From Cenococcum geophilum 1.58 (taxonomy: Eukaryota > Ascomycota > Dothideomycetes > Gloniales > Gloniaceae), in contig KV748221.1 in the NCBI GenBank assembly GCA_001692895.1, positions 1,033,056 to 1,097,055 of the forward strand: a DNA stretch of 64,000 bases. The letters run 5' to 3'. The notes beneath the pieces are model-generated. The model was not told the origin of the DNA and did not search any database. It was given only the letters and a program-made list of their open reading frames with translations. Both the position numbers and the translations under genes were made by a program. Positions 11,061 to 19,947 of this stretch are shown here, one piece after another; position 1 is the first letter of the stretch; the number at the start of each line of letters is the position of its first letter.

Positions 11061-12049
11061 ATGGCGGCCAGCTATTGGGACTCCACACAACGGAAGTTCT
11101 GGACTTTCACAAAGCAACAACTCGCGCTCGAGCGGCGAAGGCTTGAAGAGACGGAACGGGCTCTGGTACAGCAATATCCCTTACCAGACAGACGCCTGCT
11201 AAGTATTTATTTCTATCACCGTAAGGCCTCCAATCTACCTCTCTAAATGCAAATTAAATGATCGTCTATAGAACTATCTAAGCTGGCAAGGCCGCTTTCA
11301 GTTCGTCAGCAAGCTTTGGCTACAGCACAGGTCTATGTAAGGCGGTTCTATACCAAGGTCGAGATTCGGCGTACGAATCCAACGCTTGTTCTAGCTACTG
11401 CACTATACTTAGCTTGCAAGATGGAAGAATGTCCCCAACATATCCGAATGGTATTAGCGGAAGCCAGGCATTGCTGGGGTAAGCTTTCATCCCTCCTAAT
11501 ACGTTCGTTGCCTAATGAGGACTCCCAGATATGCCTGTGAACGATACATCAAAGATCGGCGAATGCGAGTTTACGCTTATCTCGGAAATGAACTCGCAAC
11601 TCATCATCCATCATCCTTATCGAAGTTTATCAGAACTCCAGACCAACTTCCAGCTAACCCAAGAGGAGATTACGCTGGCGCGGTCAGTCATCAATGACCA
11701 TTACTTGACAGATCTTCCTTTGCTTCATGCTCCTCACGTTATTGCAATCACTGCGATGTTCCTTGCGGTAGTGCTCAAGCCTGCCCAGAGCGGACTACAG
11801 GGGCATGTGGCAGGGTTTGCTAATGCGTTACAGACTTTAGGCAATGCACGGTCTTCAAGCGGCTCAGGTACCCAAAACAGGGTGCAGAAGCTGGTAAACT
11901 GGCTGGCAGAAAGTAATGTCGATATTGAGGCAGTAGTGGACTGCACGCAGGAGCTCATATCGCTCTATGAGATTTGGGAACAGTTCACTGATAAGACATG
12001 CAAAGACCAAATTGCGAGATTTGTCAAAGGAAGAGGGCTAGACAAGTGA
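11061..12049 (+). CDS. ssn8: Cyclin C, Mediator CDK8-module subunit
   Basis: Exons 11061-11220, 11272-11478 and 11529-12049 give 295 residues. The start [20 protein letters not shown] and the stretch [44 protein letters not shown] are typical of fungal cyclin C. The cyclin box continues [24 protein letters not shown]. The second helical repeat carries [26 protein letters not shown] and [29 protein letters not shown]. Cyclin C binds the Cdk8/Ssn3 kinase in the Mediator kinase module and mainly represses transcription in response to growth and stress; in fungi it can also act in mitochondrial fission. Introns are 51 and 50 bp. A short Ser/Gly/Gln insert near residue 230 is the only unusual part. 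Confidence 0.92.
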
Positions 12050-13723
12050 AGGCTACGGTCATGAGCTCGTCAAGAAGTTCTAGGTTATTGGGGTTTGGGG
12101 AGATTTAGATGTTTTGGCGGCGTTCGGGCGCTTGCGTTTAGCATAGCATCGAGGGCGTCTTGCAGCGGAGAGTTTCTTAGCTCCGAGGACGTCCAGAGAG
12201 TAGCCGTACAAGAGGTAGCGAAGCTATTGAATAAAGTTCTCACTCGCAATATGAAATGCAGTCAGACACAATCCGGGGAACCTAAACGTTGGACATGCCG
12301 ATATCTTCTCACACACGACATCGGACGTTTTATTCGAGTCCCGGCCTTGACGTTGTTCAGGTGGCTACAATACATGGAGCGGAAGGATATGACGATCGCT
12401 TGGACAGCATGCGGCGGTAGCACGCAATGGTGGTCTCGAGATTTACTCGGAACGCTCTACATACTCGGTGACGGAAGATCTCCATTGGCCCTGCGTCTCC
12501 AGTTCCCCCGTTCCAGCGCCAGTCGAGACAACGAGCGGTACCTGGGGAGGGCGCATGAGGACCACAGACATCAATTGCTCGAGCCTAATGAAGTATCCGC
12601 CGCGTCCCTCCAGACTCGAAGCGCCCCCAAAGTCGCACAGCGGCCGGCTTCAATTCTGGACCAAGTGATCCACAGCAATTTGGGGTGGGATGGGGTCGGA
12701 GCGAGGGCCTGTCTGACATGCCCAGCTGTGCCAGTGTCAATTAAGCTCCATCAGCTAAGAGTGGGTCCAGCTGCGGGCGGTTCGCTGTGCAACTCAGATC
12801 GACCAAGGGCTGCCAACACAGCAGGAAATAAGTGGCCATGCAAAAGGTTCTCGAAGCGATTTGGCAGACGTGATGCTGGCCAGCGATCTTCAAAACCGCC
12901 CAAGCCACGCGGTGCATGATGGAAAATGAGCGGTCAGTCACGATGGCCAACCTCGTCCGAGGCTGAGCACCGGCGCAGCGAAAGAGGGCAAGTCGAGGCG
13001 GGCTTGGCTGCATAAGTTGTTTGGCATGCCTGTGCCTGGTCCCTGCCTGCGGGTGTCTGTTCGCCTGGGCAGCGTTCGAAGATGGAGTGCAGATGGCGCA
13101 GGCAGCGCAGAAGGTACACAGACGGCGCTCGAAGAGCCAGCAGTGTTCAGAAAGACTCACGAAGCATCGGCAGGTCGGCTGCTGCTTTGGGGTCCCGGCG
13201 GGGCAAAAAGCAATGGCCGCTTTCGCTTTCGAGTTGAGCACCAGCGCAGACGACTCCGGCGACCATCAGGAACTAGTCGAGGGCCGTGGACATGATTGGA
13301 CGCACTGTGACGCTAGTGGCAAAACCCTTGCCCGAGTTAAAGTGGGCTCAGCCTTCTAGCCTCCCATTCGCATTCCCTTCAAATCCCCGCCTCTTCAAGT
13401 CCGCCAGCCCTCTCTCCCAGCGACTCTACCTCACCCACCTCCGACCTCCCACCAAGCCGAACAACAAACAACGAACAACATAGTAGTAATATCCGAACTG
13501 TCTCGCACTCCTGGCCGCTTTCCTTTCGCGACTCTTTCTGCGCCCTTTTCCGCCTATCACGCCTTGTCGCCTCCTTTGTTTCGCCTTTTGTTGTGGTCAT
13601 CCCGTCAACTAATCCCGCAATCGCCTTAATTCGGTCTCACTCGCCCAGCACTCAGCCCCGAACACATTTTGCGACAGCCTCAACCGTCTCCATCAAACTG
13701 CCATCTCCAATACCTCTGCCATC
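12050..13723. other. long non-coding stretch and 5' leader
   Basis: No gene is supported here. A long open frame at about 12095-12919 has no proper ATG, no motif and Cys/Ser/Arg-rich composition. From about 13340 to 13720 the plus strand is strongly CT-rich, the pattern of a long fungal 5' leader, and belongs to the gene starting at 13724. Confidence 0.5.
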
Positions 13724-14417
13724 ATGTCACAGTTCTTCAACTACGGTGGACAGCATCACCCGTCGCACATGAATGCGCACACCTCCCATAATCACCACGG
13801 GGGCCGATCGCGGAGAGCTCCGCGCTTATCGGCTGCTCACAACCACAAGCAGTTTCGGCAGGTTCGCACTCCCAAGGAGTTCGTTGTAGAAGCACCGAGT
13901 ATCACCGCATTTCGAAGGGATTTCGAAGCAGCAAGATCATTCGACTTAGAGGACGACGAGATGTTCTGTCCTTTCCATCTACTCACTGAAGATGATGTAA
14001 GTTGACCTGCTTTTGCTTTCGTCTTGTCCATCTCGATACCTCGTCCTTCCGGGTATCGCATTAGCTGTATACACATCTTATAAGATGCTGATCCGCTATG
14101 GACAGCTTCAATCCATTCACTCCTCTGGATCTGATCGATCGTCTTTATCGAGCGGCTCGCCCGAATCGTCTCCTCTTCAGCATCAGCTGCAGCCTACTCC
14201 CAGCTTTGTATTATCATCTGCACCGAATCCATATACGCCGGCCGGATATCAACCACAGCAAAATTCATCGCAAACTAAACTTCATCAGCCACTAGCTCAA
14301 CGAACTCGCAATGCAATTCCAATAGTCGATCCATCCACGCGAGCTGTTGCCAGCCCGCCTCCATCTGTCTCACCAAACAGGCAGATCCAGCAACAGTTCA
14401 TGGGTCGACGCTGGTAA
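13724..14417 (+). CDS. Conserved fungal protein of unknown function, His-rich N-terminus
   Basis: Exons 13724-13996 and 14106-14417 (109-bp intron, GTAAGT..ACAG) give 194 residues. The first third is His/Arg-rich (HHPSHMNAHTSHNHHGGRSRRAPRLS). A central block follows: FRQVRTPKEF, ITAFRRDFEAARSFDLEDDEMFCPFHLLTEDDLQSIHSSGSDRSSLSS. The rest is low-complexity Pro/Gln/Ser and ends MGRRW. I believe this architecture is widespread in filamentous ascomycetes as an uncharacterised protein, but I cannot name a function. The SIHSSxSDRSSLSS stretch would suit phosphorylation. The leader is long and CT-rich, which suggests active or regulated translation. Confidence 0.8.
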
Positions 14418-15627
14418 TGCCCCTGCAGGCAGGAGGCCGGAGCGATTTCTATTCGATTTGCATTGCGGCGCGCTTCGTTGCTAGACTAGTGGCTACCCCA
14501 GGATCTATTTGATATTCTTCCCGATTTTCCGACCGGAGGATCCGTTCATACTCATCAACTCGTTTTGTACAAATCCGCAACAATATTCTTCGACATTTTT
14601 GGGGATACCACTCTAAATCACGGGCAACGGCGTTGCGATGTAGCGAAAACATCTTTCTTCTTTATCGATCGATTAGAACGCATTTGGTCCCGACATGTCT
14701 TCCAGCGTTACGCATGATGGTGGTCTGCAATGTTTTGGTGTTATACAGGGTCTCATCTCGGAATTACTTTTTTTTTAATTGTCAAGACTCCCAAAGAAAA
14801 AATTCGGTTACAGATAAAGGTGTTCTGTAGCGTTGGTGTTCTGCAAAGTTTATCGTTACCCAGCTCCTGCTTTTGTTTGGAGCCCTTCAAAGGGTAGATT
14901 TCTTTTGTATGGGCAGGCGGGTTTACGTAGGGCTGGTATACCATGGCGCGAGTCTTTGAGAAACAGCGGCGGTGTCGGGTTTTGGGTTCAGGTGCATATC
15001 TCCATCACATCATGTTGGATCTTTGTCTCTCGATACTGTACGCTGGGATGAGACTACGCGGTCAATTGTGTGCTTTTTCGTTTTTTTGTATCAGTTGGGA
15101 TCGACTTTATATCCCCCCAAAGGAAGCTAATTGGGGGTCATTTTTACTGATCTTCTACCCGGACGTCGGACTATTTTGCGAACAATTCTACGAAACACGC
15201 CTCTAAATTAGGTAGTGGAAATTTTTTGTCATAGGATTCAAATCACAGCTTTGATCACACTTCATTCCTGATTCCCTCCACAGATACTCGAGAGTGATGA
15301 CCTTCGCAACAGCTGAAACTTGGTACCACCTCCTTCAAGCCTAGTACGTAATAGTGATAATCGTCTTGGTATGACGACATCCCTTGGAGCTTAGCTCTTG
15401 ATATATTCTATCAACAGCCAAACAGTTTTCCTTTCCTCCAGCCTTTACCATCGAAAACTGCAGACAATCGCTCAAGCACCTCGCATACCTATAACGCTTT
15501 TTTAATTAGCCTAACTAGCTCCTCACGCTCCTATCTCACCTCTACGCCCGGAAAAGGCATTGAAAGTCTCGGACATCTAAGCCCTACCTTGCAAACGTAG
15601 AAGCTTCCACATCAGTCAACCACCACC
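14418..15627. other. intergenic DNA and leader of the next gene
   Basis: No gene is supported. The last 150 bp are pyrimidine-rich and form the 5' leader of the gene at 15628. Its final 45 bases plus the ATG recur exactly at 19406-19453. Confidence 0.5.
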
Positions 15628-15630
15628 ATG
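15583..15630 (+). repeat. 48-bp leader segment, original copy
   Basis: These 48 bases end exactly with the ATG of the small mitochondrial gene and are identical to 19406-19453. See the finding on leader duplication. Confidence 0.95.
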
Positions 15631-16290
15631 TCAGCGTTCAGAAACGTCACATTCGCAATGCGACGTAGTAGCTTCGTCTTATACCGTTTCTCACAACGGG
15701 CAGGGCTTCAAACCTCTGCAGGGAGATTGTCCGTGAAGGAATCAGAGCTTGGTATGGTAACCCCTCTTCCTAGCAACATTACGCAGTCATCAATAGTCCG
15801 CACAACGGGCTGAGAGGCTCCATTCTTGATGGAGTGTGCAATTGGCTAGATAGGCAGCTTTCTTTAAGTTCCAGGGTACCGCTGTCTGTGGAGCCAGGAA
15901 AATACGTTCCTACACCGCGGGCTTGGCAGCCTTCCTTTGATCTTACGAGACCTGCATCTCACATGCAATATTTTCACTGATATTTTCAAACTTAGGTAAT
16001 GAAGAACGCGCAAAGGAGGTGGAGGAACACAAGCAGGACCTGCTAAGGAAGCAAAAGGAAGGCAAGGGACATTGGAAGGAACCGCTGGCTTCGGATAGTG
16101 AGAGTATTGTACGAACACCTCTTGTTTCCATTGTTTGGAGATACACTTAACCCTTTTTTGAACTGTGTGGCTAATGCGGAAATCGGAATAGATCAAAGCG
16201 GACCGCGACGAAATCGATGCGACAGAAGAAACTATCAAACAACTGCAAAAGGAAACTGAGAGAACTGCTGAACACGAGTACAAGAAATGA
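15628..16290 (+). CDS. Small conserved protein, probably mitochondrial
   Basis: Three exons, 15628-15751, 15996-16108 and 16192-16290, give 111 residues; introns are 244 and 83 bp. The N-terminus (MSAFRNVTFAMRRSSFVLYRFSQRAGLQTS) is basic, hydroxylated and almost acid-free, like a matrix targeting signal. The rest is highly charged and helical: EERAKEVEEHKQDLLRKQ, EGKGHWKEPLASDSES, IKADRDEIDATEETIKQLQ. The KQKEGKGxWKExLAS core looks like a short, widely conserved fungal family, but I do not know its function. Intron 1 is unusually long for this genome and has an early in-frame stop if kept. The leader sequence of this gene is duplicated near 19.4 kb. Confidence 0.75.
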
Positions 16291-16906
16291 AGAACCACTT
16301 TGTTTTTTTTTACGGCCAGCTAAAAGACCAAGGGTACTAGAGTGTATTGATCATGGAATTGGTAGAAAACCTGAATCCCACGCGCATGTTCGCGGTCTGA
16401 GGGGAATCAGATTTGTATTTGTTAGTGTTAGTGTTAGAGCTGTTTGATAAATATTATTGCTGGAGAAAATCATCCGCGTACTTTACCATGCTCAATTACT
16501 CGTTACCTTTGCTGGACTTGTAACCATAGTGTTAAACACTTACCCCAATACCATTCTACACCTCAACAAAAACCGCCTGCCTAAAAATGAGTTTTCAGTG
16601 TTCATCCATACCGTTAGTGTTTCTGGAATCCATTCTGGTACATACTCCTAACAGTGATCTATTTGGACCGGCGCGAACACTCACGCCAATTGGGTCCAAA
16701 ATGGCGAGCTAGCCTATATAGGTAACTATTATTCCTATTTAGATATGGCACGTGGGATCTGGAGTGGATTTGATCTCAGATCCACGCCATATTATTGCTT
16801 AAGGCTTAAAACCCGCATTTAAAATACTAAATATCTAGTTAAATAATTACTAAGAAAGTAGGAAGAAGGCAGCGGCGAGACGTTTACTGCTCAACCAGAG
16901 GACTTC
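16291..16906. other. intergenic DNA turning AT-rich
   Basis: No gene is seen. From about 16,700 the sequence becomes AT-rich and repeat-bearing. It contains the palindrome listed next and the left flank of the split solo LTR. Confidence 0.45.
16743..16792. repeat. imperfect palindrome, 16-19-bp arms
   Basis: The left arm (16743-16761, ATATGGCACGTGGGATCTG) and right arm (16777-16792) are reverse complements except for three extra bases in the left arm. The loop is 15 bases. It could fold as a hairpin or be the core of a small foldback element; no target duplication was identified. Confidence 0.8.
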
Positions 16907-18960
16907 TGTGAGGCATATTGCCAGGGTATACGGTAGGGAGTAGGCAAGCCGAGCATAAGTCAGGAGAGTCGATAGAAGAGGACGATATGGCAAAGAGTAG
17001 GGTAGGGCAATATCCTCGTACAGAGACGAACCGATGATGCAGGTCCGGGGAGCTTTTCAGGCTTAGCCGAGGCTAACGTATTAGTCACCCGATCGAGCCA
17101 CCCCCCCGATCGAGCCACCCTCCCGATTGAGACATCGTCCCGATCGGGCCACGCTCTGAGCAGAGCTCTCGTATGCACAGACTCTCACCCAAAACGTCAA
17201 TTCTATTAATACTATTTAAAAACTTCGTCCTGCATAGGTAGTTCCTTCCACACCTTCTTCGCGAACGTGATAACACCTTGTAGAGCTCCACGTCTTTCCT
17301 TTTGGGTAGCCTCCTCCTGCTCCTTTTCCTCCCTCTCTTGGTTCTTCTTAAGAGCCTCCCCTACTGATAAAACTCGTGCCTTCCCATATGACGTCTTCTC
17401 CTTGCCACGACGTTGTCTCTTCTGCTTCTCTATAAGCTCCGTACTGACACGCTGAAGAACAATCTTATTAGTAAGAGTGCTTAAAGCTATTTGCTGTAGA
17501 TCGAGTATTGCTTCTAAATGTAGGGGTGGTGCACCTTGTAGAATTAGATCAACGACTTTATTAATCTTCTCTCCTACAGAAGGAGAGATAGGAATATTAA
17601 TTCGAACACCATTCTTATTTGTAAGGCTTGCAAAAGGAGAAGTCTTAGGCCGGATCTTTGATAACAGTAGAAGGATTAAGGGGAATAAGACCTGTTGCCC
17701 GCCACGCACTAGCTATATTAGTTAAAGATATAGCTTTATTACGCGCAGCTTAATAGTATTGCAAGAACTCTAACTTAGTGATACTTAAGGCTCCGTAGAG
17801 TGCAGAGTTATGGAGGTGCTTTTTGTAAGCTCGCGCCAAGGGACCAAATACGCCGACGTTGAGAGGTTGAAGTCTATGCGTCGAATGTGGGGGGAGGCAG
17901 AGAGCCACGATCTTATAAGCCTCGTAATACTCGATGAATTACATTAATACGTGGCTCTTGTGGCCATTAAGAATCAATAAGCGATAGATTCCTTAGAGTC
18001 GTGGGTTTATATATAATTTAAAGTGGTGCAACCAGTTGAGAGCAATATCCGAATTTATCCACCCTAAATCGCTCACTTAGATAACCGCCTAGCGATTAAG
18101 GCGTGGAGTTATCCAAGCTCGTTGTATTTGCTTTCCTTTAAAGATAATATAAGGAGGCAGCCGATATCAATTTCCTAATATGCATTCGATTAAGGACACC
18201 CACTCGCGAGTGCCTGCCTCTGTAGTGAAAACCTTAGCCTCCGACCGTGATATTAACACCTTAATCTTATTACCAACTCCTATTGCGATTCCCTTCTCAT
18301 CCATATTATATTAATCTCCCTTAGAAATTCCGTACTTGGCGACCGTAGCTGCGTACAGCTTAAACTAATCTTTAATAATCTCGGGGTCTTCGGCGTCCTT
18401 TCGCTTTTGATTAAGACATCTAGCAAATCGAGCTTTAAGTTCTGGGTGGCGATTAAGGAAGTTCTTATACCAGTGTTGGCCAAGCTCCGTAGAACACTTT
18501 TTTGCTTTGAGAAGATCTTTAGCCATAGATTTAAGATGCTAGATTTGAGGTGGCCACCCCTAGCTTCCCATAGTATTAATTCATTTAACGATAGAGTCTT
18601 CCTTAAAGACTGAGAGCATTTGCTGGGCTTGATGAGACTCCTTGCACGACCGGCGCCCCTTCTAACGGTGGTTAAGAGTTGATCGCGGTAGGTGGTGAGA
18701 TTTAGCAAGCTGACGAATAGATTGGTCGGGGTTGGCTTCTAAAAGCTTAATCGCAATTTGCATTCGAGCTTCTTGATCNAGTTCAAGCGGTGCGACAGCC
18801 GTAGAGTCCATGGTTGTGGTGTAGGAAAGGTAAGATGCATCAGAAAAGGGGTGATTTGAATCGCGATCGGCGGGTGGCTCGATCGGGGGGGTGGCTCGAT
18901 CGGGTGGCTAATACGTACCCCTGAGAGCCCTCGGGTGATGCACCCGAGTAAGCCCTTACA
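16907..18960. mobile_element. solo LTR of an LTR retrotransposon, split by a DNA transposon
   Basis: The outer element is about 212 bp long in two parts, 16907-17075 and 18918-18960. It begins TGTGAGG and ends CCCTTACA, and is flanked by 5-base duplications that differ at one position (ACTTC / ACCTC). It is homologous to the uninterrupted copy at 32639-32896. No internal retroviral genes are present, so this is a fossil left by LTR-LTR recombination. The DNA transposon at 17076-18915 inserted into it later. Confidence 0.85.
17076..18915 (-). mobile_element. Fot1/pogo-like DNA transposon (Tc1-mariner superfamily), RIP-damaged
   Basis: The element is 1,840 bp with a TA duplication (17074-17075 and 18916-18917). 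Inverted ends start about ACGTATTAG and each carry tandem copies of a CGATCGAGCCACCC motif. A transposase gene runs on the minus strand from about 18811 to 17212, near the 530-540 codons usual for Fot1. Near its start, MDSTAVAPLELDQEARMQIA and SIRQLAKSHHLPRSTLNHR form a DNA-binding helix-turn-helix. YNMDEKG is the first catalytic Asp motif. The second and third read NGHKSHV and LQPLNVG, with Asn where Asp is expected, the result of G-to-A change. Several TAG/TAA codons and at least one frame change interrupt it, so it is inactive. The last 165 codons are open and Lys/Glu-rich. Confidence 0.88.
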
Positions 18961-19379
18961 ACCTCATAGAGCCGCCAGCGGAGCTAGAATAGGGCAGGAA
19001 CCTACGGTCGCGCAGACCTCGCAACCTCAAAACTAACTAGCTTATTAATTAATCAATTAATCGCCTCTATTTCCTCTTATTTAAACTTTAGTAATAAAAT
19101 ATATAATATTCTACTGGGCGGTAGGCTAAACTTTCTAATTAGGAAAGTGCAAAACCTTTAGACAGCGACCTCCGTACTCAAGCCAGCAAACAGCCGCTGC
19201 GGACATGCTCTCTTACGATAGAAATGCCTATACGGCCGCATAGTCGCTTGAAGATCAACAAGAGATTAGTTGCACCGCGATACGTGCGACGGTCTAAACT
19301 CATGTCAAACGCCTCAACTGCGCAGCCAGCCCTACTTTATGGACATATCATTAGACCCACAGCAGCAGCCGCCCTCTGG
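18961..19379. other. intergenic DNA upstream of the patatin-like remnant
   Basis: The first half is AT-rich. The second half is GC-balanced with open frames lacking motifs. No gene is supported. Confidence 0.4.
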
Positions 19380-19470
19380 CCATGCCCGACAAGGAGCTCC
19401 GAAGGCCTACCTTGCAAACGTAGAAGCTTCCACATCAGTCAACCACCACCATGCCCGACAAGGAGCTCCG
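19380..19470. repeat. 22-bp direct repeat flanking a copied leader segment
   Basis: A 22-bp sequence beginning CCATGCCCGACAAGG occurs at 19380-19401 and again at 19449-19470. Between them lie about 4 bases and the 48-bp segment copied from, or shared with, 15583-15630; the ATG belongs to both the segment and the second repeat. Confidence 0.95.
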
Positions 19471-19700
19471 CCTGCTCGCGCTCGGTGGCAGCGGGGTACG
19501 TGGCCTGTTCGCGCTGATGATCCTCGAGTAGGTCATAGAGACGATTAACCCAGACTTGCCGCCGAAGCCTTACGACTACTCTCATATGATTTGGGGGAAC
19601 AAGCACTGGCGGGTAGGCCGTCACGACATACTAAGATACCGGACGTGAATGCTAACAGACCAGGCTCATCGCAATTATGCTTGGCCGGCTTTTTAGCATC
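19451..19700 (+). pseudogene. patatin-like phospholipase, 5' remnant
   Basis: From the ATG at 19451 the frame reads MPDKELRLLALGGSGVRGLF, then ALMILE and, after a TAG, VIETINPDLPPKPYDYSHMI. This is the start of a fungal patatin-like phospholipase with its GGSGVRG oxyanion-hole motif. After an extra base the nucleophile motif GTSTGG follows in another frame, then what looks like a short intron (GTAGGC..CTAAC..CCAG, about 19615-19664) and LIAIMLGRL. Homology ends near 19,700, so only the first 70 or so of about 300-plus residues remain. Patatin domains occur in fungi as lipases and as effector domains of NLR-type receptors; the neighbouring NLR gene on the other strand makes the second idea attractive but unproven. 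Confidence 0.7.
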
Positions 19701-19947
19701 TTCCAGTGTCGTTCTCCATCGTCGTCCGTCATCCTCCAGCGCCCATCACAGGTCAATAATGATCTATGCCAAAGAGTTCGATGCAGCAGTGATCATAGAC
19801 ACGAAGTTAGAGCCTCCCTCCTTTAGGCCATCTCCTCGTCTTCCAGTCAGCCCTGGCCCAGAGTCTCCTCTACTGAACGTTCCAAGCGAAATTGTACGCC
19901 TCATTATTGGCTCTCTGCCCCGATCCTCTTCACACACTTTATCCTCG
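19701..19947. other. sequence between patatin remnant and NLR gene
   Basis: An open frame on the plus strand (about 19750-19971) reads FDAAVIIDTKLEPPSFRPSP and LLNVPSEIVRLIIGSLP. The last phrase resembles an F-box core, but the match is too short to call. It may be part of a lost gene. Confidence 0.3.

Noticed and set aside
12095-12919. 274-codon plus-strand open frame after cyclin C
   Set aside because: It lacks an ATG at its start, has Arg/Ser/Cys-rich composition and no domain.
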